From: Eleginops maclovinus
Taxonomy: Eukaryota > Chordata > Actinopteri > Perciformes > Eleginopidae
Length of the DNA stretch: 64,000 nucleotides
Assembly (NCBI RefSeq): GCF_036324505.1
Contig: NC_086349.1
Span: 27,747,259 to 27,811,258, forward strand
Direction of reading: 5' to 3'
Numbering within the stretch: position 1 is the stretch's first letter; every line of letters begins with the position of its first letter. Shown piece by piece: positions 57,314 through 64,000 of this stretch. Made by a program: the position numbers and the translations under genes. A model generated the notes under the pieces. It had not been told where the DNA came from, searched no databases, and worked only from the letters and a program-made list of their open reading frames with translations.

Positions 57314-57402
<89 letters not shown>
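57314..57402. repeat. (CA)n microsatellite, about 44 repeats
   Basis: A pure CA tract. Confidence 0.99.
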
Positions 57403-57404
<2 letters not shown>

Positions 57405-57740
57405 GAAATGGGTATTAAGAGGTGTTTATAACAGGATACTGGTTGTCGGTTGTGCTCTCACCTTCACATGATAATGCCAACAGGTCACCTAAACCTCCTC
57501 CTGTCTGCAGGACGGAAGTACATATTTAGAGATGTAGTCGGGTCATGAAGAGCTGTAAGGCTCATGAGTGTAACCTTCATTCGTTGGGAACTGGTAGCCA
57601 AAGTAGAGACACTAAGACGGAGGGTATGGAGGGTGTTTCTCGTGCCGTGGCCTGGATGTGAGGACATGAAAGCGTGTTTGGTGAGTCAGATCTCTGAAGC
57701 TCACCAAACTCGCACGTTGTGTTTTCCACTCAAACGAGAC

Positions 57741-57870
57741 GGGCCTCATCCCCGAGCAGAGACAATAGATACCAACGACAACAAACCAGTTAACATATCT
57801 CACCGGGCCTCATCCCCGAGCAGAGACAATAGATACCAACGACAACAAACCAGTTAACATATCTCACCGG
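57741..57870 (+). repeat. 64-bp tandem duplication
   Basis: Two adjacent copies start GGGCCTCATCCCCGAGCAGA at 57741 and 57805 and are nearly identical. Confidence 0.93.
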
Positions 57871-58180
57871 GACTGAATCGCTATGCACGTTTCAGAAGGA
57901 TCACTACATACCGCTGAGGATCAGGGAAAACCAGGAATGAATGCCTTGGTGAGTGTGTCCAAAGACAGCAAGAGGTCCAGTGTCACCGTAAGAGCTGCAG
58001 CTGTAAAATACGACCCTAGACCCCCCCTCACGTTAAGAAAACCTGGACCCTGTGTGGGGTCTCAGGTCCCCAGAACCAAGTGGACAGAATTTGAACTTCC
58101 TTTATGTTCATCCATGAATGTCCTGCCAGTCGATCTTGTTTTTCCTCCTGTAGTTCAACACATAAAGCTCTCAGCTGTAC

Positions 58181-59095
58181 ACCTGTAGGACAGGGATACA
58201 CATACACCTGTAGGACAGGGATACACCTGTAGGACAGGGATACACCTGTACGACAGGGATACACCTGTACGACAGGGATACACCTGTACGACAGGGATAC
58301 ACTGTACGACAGGGATACACTGTACGACAGGGATACACTGTACGACAGGGATACACCTGTACGACAGGGATACACCTGTAGGACAGCGATACACCTGTAG
58401 GACAGGGATACACCTGTACGACAGGGATACACCTGTACGACAGGGATACACCTGTACGACAGGGATACACCTGTACGACAGGGATACACCTGTACGACAG
58501 GGATACACTGTACGACAGGGATACACTGTACGACAGGGATACACTGTACGACAGGGATACACTGTACGACAGGGATACACTGTACGACAGGGATACACTG
58601 TACGACAGGGATACACTGTACGACAGGGATACACTGTACGACAGGGATACACCTGTACGACAGGGATACACTGTACGACAGGGATACACTGTACGACAGG
58701 GATACACTGTACGACAGGGATACACCTGTACGACAGGGATACACTGTACGACAGTGATACACCTGTACGACAGGGATACACCTGTACGACAGGGATACAC
58801 TGTACGACAGGGATACACCTGTACGACAGGGATACACCTGTACGACAGGGATACACCTGTAGGACAGGGATACACTGTACGACAGTGATACACTGTACGA
58901 CAGGGATACACCTGTACGACAGGGATACACTGTACGACAGGGATACACCTGTACGACAGGGATACACCTGTACGACAGGGATACACATACACCTGTACGA
59001 CAGGGATACACCTGTAGGACAGGGATACACTGTACGACAGTGATACACTGTACGACAGGGATACACCTGTACGACAGGGATACACTGTACGACAG
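58181..59095. repeat. Mixed 18/19-bp minisatellite, about 49 copies
   Basis: Units are ACACCTGTACGACAGGGAT (19) and ACACTGTACGACAGGGAT (18), with GTAGGAC and CAGTGAT variants. A run of consecutive 18-bp units (about 58495-58640) suggests block-wise amplification. Three overlapping minus-strand frames of about 300 codons are artefacts. Confidence 0.98.
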
Positions 59096-59190
59096 TGTGT
59101 GTTCAGTGTGTGTTCAGTGTGTGTTCAGTGTGTGTTCAGTGTGTGTTCAGGGGGTGTTCAGTGTGTGTTCAGGGGGTGTTCAGTGTGTGT
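59096..59190. repeat. 11-bp GTGTGTGTTCA tandem repeat
   Basis: About nine units, two with GGGGGTGTTCA. It follows the 18/19-bp array directly, so the locus is compound. Confidence 0.95.
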
Positions 59191-60060
59191 TCCCGCTCGG
59201 CAGCAGCAGGTATTCCGGCAGCAGCTGACAGGTGTTGAAAAGCTGAATGAACGTCTTGACTTCCCTCTCATTGGAACAAAGGATTAAGTGGCCGTCATTA
59301 ATCACAGGCTAATCTGTAGATTTAGGAAAGTGGTTCCCAAAAGTCAATACAGCTATAATTTAATCAGAGGATGCCATCACAGTTTATGGAGCTCAGAGAG
59401 CGAGCACGGAGCCTGCAGAGGATCACCGCTGGGCTCAGGCTGCGGTTAAAGACGTACCGCTCTATCTTTATATTATAGAGACATACGGTAAGAATAGAAG
59501 AGACGGGATTCAGGAAGGCTTCCTGTGGCTTCATTGTGCAGGATTACACGCAGTAAAGTAGAAACCCAAACTACCTGCATTAAGACAGAGGGTTGAGAAT
59601 AACAAGTAAAAGACGTATTTGTTTTACTGATTGTACAGAGCGGTGGTTTGGAGCTGCAAAGATTACATGACTAATGGCTACTATGATCAACAGAAACACT
59701 ATTTTCAGTCATCTTTTAATCGTTAAAGTACGTTTTCATGCTAAAAACGTCATCAATTTCAGTTTCCTCCCCCCCAAATGTGGGCATTTGCTGCTTTATT
59801 TCTCATTAAAGTGAATATATTTAGACATGTAAAGACTTTGCCTTTGAATTTGGAGAAACTGGGATGAGTTGAAGGATTACATCTAAACAGAAATAAGACA
59901 TATTGGTCTTTTATTTTGAAATTCTATTTTTTTATTGACAGAACAAGACATTTAAAGGAGGCTTTTATTCTGAAATCTGGCTGAAAGTCATGATCTATGG
60001 TGCATTATTGATAAATGTCAGTAAAGCATATGGTCACTTTCCGCTGTGCAGTCAGCAGGT
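59191..60060. other. Intergenic stretch
   Basis: Moderately AT-rich unique DNA. No supported feature. Confidence 0.4.
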
Positions 60061-60064
60061 GAAA

Positions 60065-60074
60065 CACCTGTTGC
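60065..60074 (-). promoter_or_regulatory. Scratch/Snail-type E-box GCAACAGGTG
   Basis: An exact ten-base match on the minus strand, 59 bases before the micro-ORF at 60133. A second CACCTG overlaps its neighbourhood. Confidence 0.35.
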
Positions 60075-60132
60075 ACCTGTGTGTGTTAGAGGGTTAATGA
60101 GGCTGTATATTTCCTCCAAGTTTATCCTCAAC

Positions 60133-60222
60133 ATGGCGGGGGCTCTGCGTCTCAGTCTGACTGCAGCCCTACTTCTCATACTTGTAGTCAGTAGTTTGTG
60201 GGACAAAAGTGTAAATATTTGA
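60133..60222 (+). CDS. Micro-ORF resembling a signal peptide
   Basis: The ATG in AACATGG is in strong initiation context. The 29-residue product reads MAGALRLSLTAALLLILVV then SSLWDKSVNI. It has a basic n-region, a long Leu-rich h-region and small residues at a plausible cleavage point, as in first exons of small secreted proteins. A possible donor (GTAAAT) follows LWDKS, so this may be a first exon of a gene running beyond the part I can read. No second exon was found, and chance is a real alternative. Confidence 0.25.
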   Translation: MAGALRLSLTAALLLILVVSSLWDKSVNI

Positions 60223-61980
60223 TGGGGGGTAAATAATTGAACACCTGTGTATTCCTGTGCGGATCACTACGCTCTGATCTCTTCAAGACTCCTTCTGAGG
60301 ATGGAGGACCCTTCACACTCAATGACACTCGGCCAAATAGCATTTAAGTACATGCTCAATATTTTAACAGGGAAGCTGTGGAGGGGGGGGGGGGCTCTAA
60401 GTGCTGTCATAGAGTCACACTGGGAGCAGGTGGATTATATATATTATAGTATATATAATCTAACATATAAAAGGAAAATAATACAAAAATATATATTTAT
60501 AAAACTCAAGGGAAAACAATTAAAATAAATGTAAATAAAGATCAAATAAATAATAATATTCTTAAGAACTTCAGGTAAAAATGTTCAGTTAAAGGTGCAA
60601 TTCATTCAAAACAGGAAGTTAATACAAAATAAACAGAAACCGGTATAAATAAAATAAACTGAAAATATTTGAACACAGTTTTCTTTCTCTTTGCCGATCA
60701 CTTCTCCAGCAGTGTGCGAGGTGGACTCCTTATTACTCATTTTGTAAGTCTTGAAATAAGCGTGACTATCTGTAGTGGGTCTTGTATGTATTGTGGATTA
60801 ACTGCAGCACAGAGAGGATCTACCAGACTCCGGATAAACAGTCGATACCCGTTAGTACTATCAATTGATTATTGGTTTCTGGGCTTTTAATGAGATTTGT
60901 CGACAAAAGGGAAAAATATTGAATTTCTCCAGACACCGTTTAATGGTACGGAAGAAACGTGGGAGTAAACAAGGTGAACGATAAGTATGTATTTAAAAAT
61001 AATGAATCCTAAATCTAACAGTATTTAATAAATCCAGTTAAAGAATTCAAAATAAATAATAATGATGTTAAATTAATAATAGTAATAATAATAAAGTGTT
61101 TAAATCTAATTTAAAAATAATTATAATAAGATATTGAATAAAAACAGTTTCATTACTGAAGTTTAAAAAGTGGGAGCATTAATACAAAATAAAATACATC
61201 ATAAAAATAAAGACGTTAAAGAATAGATAAAGTTCAGGTATCAAATCTCATTTCATAATATCTATATTTTCAAAATGAAAACGTATTTTAATGCACAGAG
61301 CCCAGATCACGTCGGCAGGTCTCAGAAATGTCCCACGGTGTCCTGTGCTGTCTCTGGATCGGTGTCAGCGGCGCTCTGATGAACGGCGCGTTGATGAGGA
61401 AATGAACTCATCTTCACTTCATTATAAACCAGCAGACCTGGAGCACCCAGACTCTATGAAGACCAGACCAGATGTCATCCAGCCACAGCCCCAATTAATC
61501 TCCGAGCCCCGAAACACGCCCCCAGAATACAGAGCAGAGAGGAGCCCTGATTGGGCGAGGAGGGCAGAGAGGGTGAGGAGAAAGCCAGGGTGAGAGATGC
61601 TATCCGGGGAGCAGCCGGCCCTGCACAGTCTGCAGCGGGGGAGATAAGAGGGGGGGTGAGGTTATTCATTGCTCTGCTGTGAAAGCTTGAGAAGATTACC
61701 CACAGCCTGGCTGGCACTGATACAAGGGGGGAGGCAGCAGGGCCCCCCTCTCACCCCCTTTGTTCCCCATCCATCTGCTTCAATCTCACAATGGCTCATC
61801 AGGACCAAGTAGAGTGAAGGGGGGGGGGGGGGGGGCCTGCAGAAAGAGAGGAAGTGAGGGTGGTGAGGGAGGGGGACCTGCAAGACATTTGGAGGTAATG
61901 TGACGTGGGGGTGGGGGGGGCGGGGTGAATCCTGCTGCTTTTTGAGGCTGTGGATGGTGCTGCAGCTGACAGGAATATAT
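60223..61980. other. Gene-poor stretch
   Basis: AT-rich to 61260, then a higher-complexity block (61290-61960) with purine-rich and poly-G patches. A plus-strand 100-residue frame at 61291 has no recognisable family and no splice context. Confidence 0.4.
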
Positions 61981-61984
61981 TTAT

Positions 61985-62405
61985 TAATCATTATTAATTT
62001 TTTTAATGATATTATTTATTATTAATATTAATAATAAAATATAATATTAATAATAATATTATTTATTATTATTTATTATTAATATTATTTATTATTATTA
62101 ATAATAATTAATAATAATATTATTTATTATTAATATTAATAATAAAATATAATATTAATAATAATAAATAATAATATTATTTATTATTATTAATATTATT
62201 ATTATTAATATTATTATTATTAATATTATATATTTTCCATTTTAATTACTATGTTTTTTATTCTTTTCAGCCCATTTATAGACAAGTTCAAAGTTAATAT
62301 TTCAAAACATGTAAATAAATGAGACCAAAATAATTCAATTTAATTTAAAAAAAGGTTTAAAAAATACTTAAATTAATAACAATTAAAAGAATAGATAATT
62401 ATAAC

Positions 62406-62444
<39 letters not shown>

Positions 62445-62501
62445 TATAATAATAATAATTATTATTATAATTATTATAATTATTATTATTATAATAATAA
62501 T

Positions 62502-62532
<31 letters not shown>
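61985..62532. repeat. AT-rich ATT/AAT palindromic repeats
   Basis: TATTATTAATAATA-type words alternate on both strands (61985-62240), followed by an (ATA)n/(TAT)n inverted array (62404-62532). The sequence is strongly self-complementary. Confidence 0.93.
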
Positions 62533-62533
<1 letters not shown>

Positions 62534-63680
62534 AAATATAGAGTGAAAAAAATATGGTCTTATGTTATTAAGTTAAAAAGGATTTTAAAAATAAAAATGC
62601 ATTATACTAAAATAATAAATCATAAAAACAGAGATGAAAAATACAGTTAAATAAATAGTGTCAGTATCTCATTAGTGAAAATGTAATTTGATAAAATAAA
62701 CTCATTTTAAAAAATCTAAAAATAATAAATGAAAAAAGTCCCATTTTTGAAAGTTTTAATAATAAAATGTATATCTTTTTTAACATTCAAATGTAATAAA
62801 TGCAGTGCCATTATTAAGGTACTACAGATCTAAATTTAAAAATAGTACAGATAATAATAATGTATTCATAAAAATGAAGATTACAAAAACATGAATATGG
62901 CGGCATTATCAACATTCTGGTTGGGGGGGACCTGCTAGACATTTGGAGGTATTGTGAATCCTGCAGCTTGTTGAGTGAGGGGGCTGCAGTTGGCTACATC
63001 AGGGTGGGTGGGGGGCTCACATTGTTATTTGCTGGGAGGTAATGGGCTCCTCTTCACTCTGAATAATCGGCACTCTGCTCCGACTCAGACGCCACTTCAG
63101 ACCCTGATAAATACTCCTCTCCTCCGGAGGGGAGCGCTTGTCTCTAAACGCCTGACCACCATATTTATCTTGTTGAGGAATGATCAGATGATGGAGGGTC
63201 TTTCTTCCATTACACAGGTAATTATAGGTGTTTCTACACAGGAAACAACAGCAGCACAGATCAGCTCTCACAGCAGAGGACCCCCCACTCCCACTGCACC
63301 GATACTGGTGACAGGGATCACGTTAACGCACCAGTACAGTACACCTGTTATTATCACTGTCCCCCAACACCTTCTTCCACCTCCTCTTGTTCCTTCAATA
63401 TCTTCCATGTCTCTTCCAGACTTTATAAGGACATTAAATCCTTATTTTAACACCAAGTCGACCTAAAATGTAAAATAAGGAAAGAATTATAATGATAAAT
63501 ATTTAAATAATAATAATAATAAATACATACATACAAATATAAAGTAATAATAAATACATTCAAATATAAAGTAATAATAATAATAATTATAAATATTTAT
63601 TATTATTATTATTTTTATTACAATTATTTTAATTTAAAAAATAGACTGAAAATAAAAGGATAATTCAGACTCTTCTGAAA
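62533..63680. other. AT-rich DNA flanking a unique block
   Basis: Positions 62920-63460 form a higher-complexity block with an open plus frame of 163 codons (62975-63466), Thr/Pro/Ser-rich, with no known family. The rest is AAT-rich. Coding status is not supported. Confidence 0.3.
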
Positions 63681-63689
63681 CGCTCCTGC

Positions 63690-64000
63690 ATGACGGGGTC
63701 TTACGGGAAATGCGAAACAAGCTCGTAGCCCCTCTGTCCTCTGGAGAACATTGCTTTTTTAAACTGCTTTATTCACTGGCTTTACTGGTTTTAATCAGCT
63801 GGTCTGTTTGATTTGAAGAGGAGGCGACTGAGGATGATTTGACTCCAGTAAAATCCTCACATCTGGATCTGAAGTTATCAGAGAAACAGGCTGTGGACGT
63901 TAGCAGCAGCTGGACAGGGAGAAACTCAGTGATCGATCTGCATCTGTATCCACTGCTTTATATCAGATGAGTGGGGAACACACTACAACTCCCATGATGC
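63690..64000 (+). mobile_element. Teleost dispersed element ending ACTCCCATGATGC
   Basis: GTCTGTTTGATTTGAAGAGGA, GAGGATGATTTGACTCCAG, ATATCAGATGAGTGGGGAAC and the terminal ACTACAACTCCCATGATGC match, from memory, a common non-autonomous element. It runs to the window edge. Confidence 0.55.

Noticed and set aside
58028..59085. Three overlapping minus-strand frames of about 300 codons
   Set aside because: Artefacts of the 18/19-bp array; each frame cycles through the same peptides.
62975..63466. Plus-strand 163-codon frame
   Set aside because: Low-information Thr/Pro/Ser composition, no family motif, and no splice or promoter signals; probably chance.

Overview
This window is vertebrate nuclear DNA, almost certainly from a ray-finned (teleost) fish. 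The evidence is split genes with GT-AG introns, very long CA/GT microsatellites, abundant minisatellites, teleost-type tRNA-derived SINEs and small dispersed elements, and large gene-poor stretches. There are no operons, CRISPR arrays or prokaryotic signals. Exon boundaries were read by eye from splice signals, reading-frame continuity and family knowledge; no alignment or search was run.

Three genes are recognised with confidence, all on the minus strand: tcf15 (paraxis, bHLH; exons 14708-15163 and 13744-13806), srxn1 (sulfiredoxin; exons 20288-20515 and 19134-19343) and scrt2 (Scratch zinc-finger repressor; exons 41095-41266 and 35456-36264). Their order and shared orientation match the human 20p13 block TCF15-SRXN1-SCRT2, so this looks like conserved synteny. 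A fourth minus-strand gene at the left end (4050 down to 1327 or further) encodes an unnamed type I membrane protein with one V-like Ig domain split between two exons and a lysine inside its transmembrane helix. Weaker candidates are a two-exon plus-strand coding segment at 22156-22369 and a plus-strand signal-peptide-like micro-ORF at 60133-60222.

Layout: 0-4 kb Ig-receptor gene with a 57-bp minisatellite in its last intron; 4-13 kb repeat-dominated (palindrome, microsatellites, 37-bp and 26-bp minisatellites); 13.4-15.4 kb tcf15, with a decayed copy of its own exon end in the intron; 19.1-20.6 kb srxn1, with a SINE and a minisatellite in its intron; 21-35 kb gene-poor, with several families of diverged local duplications; 35.4-41.6 kb scrt2; 41.6-64 kb gene-poor, with more minisatellites and AT-rich DNA.

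The genes do not form one pathway: paraxial-mesoderm transcription factor, peroxiredoxin repair enzyme, neural repressor and a putative immune receptor. The most unusual material is structural. A 57-bp minisatellite occurs at two loci 50 kb apart in opposite orientation, and one array would extend the Ig-receptor reading frame if its intron were retained. Two other minisatellites appear to have been born inside mobile-element copies whose unexpanded relatives are also in the window, and one of these became an array of about 34 p53-type half-sites.
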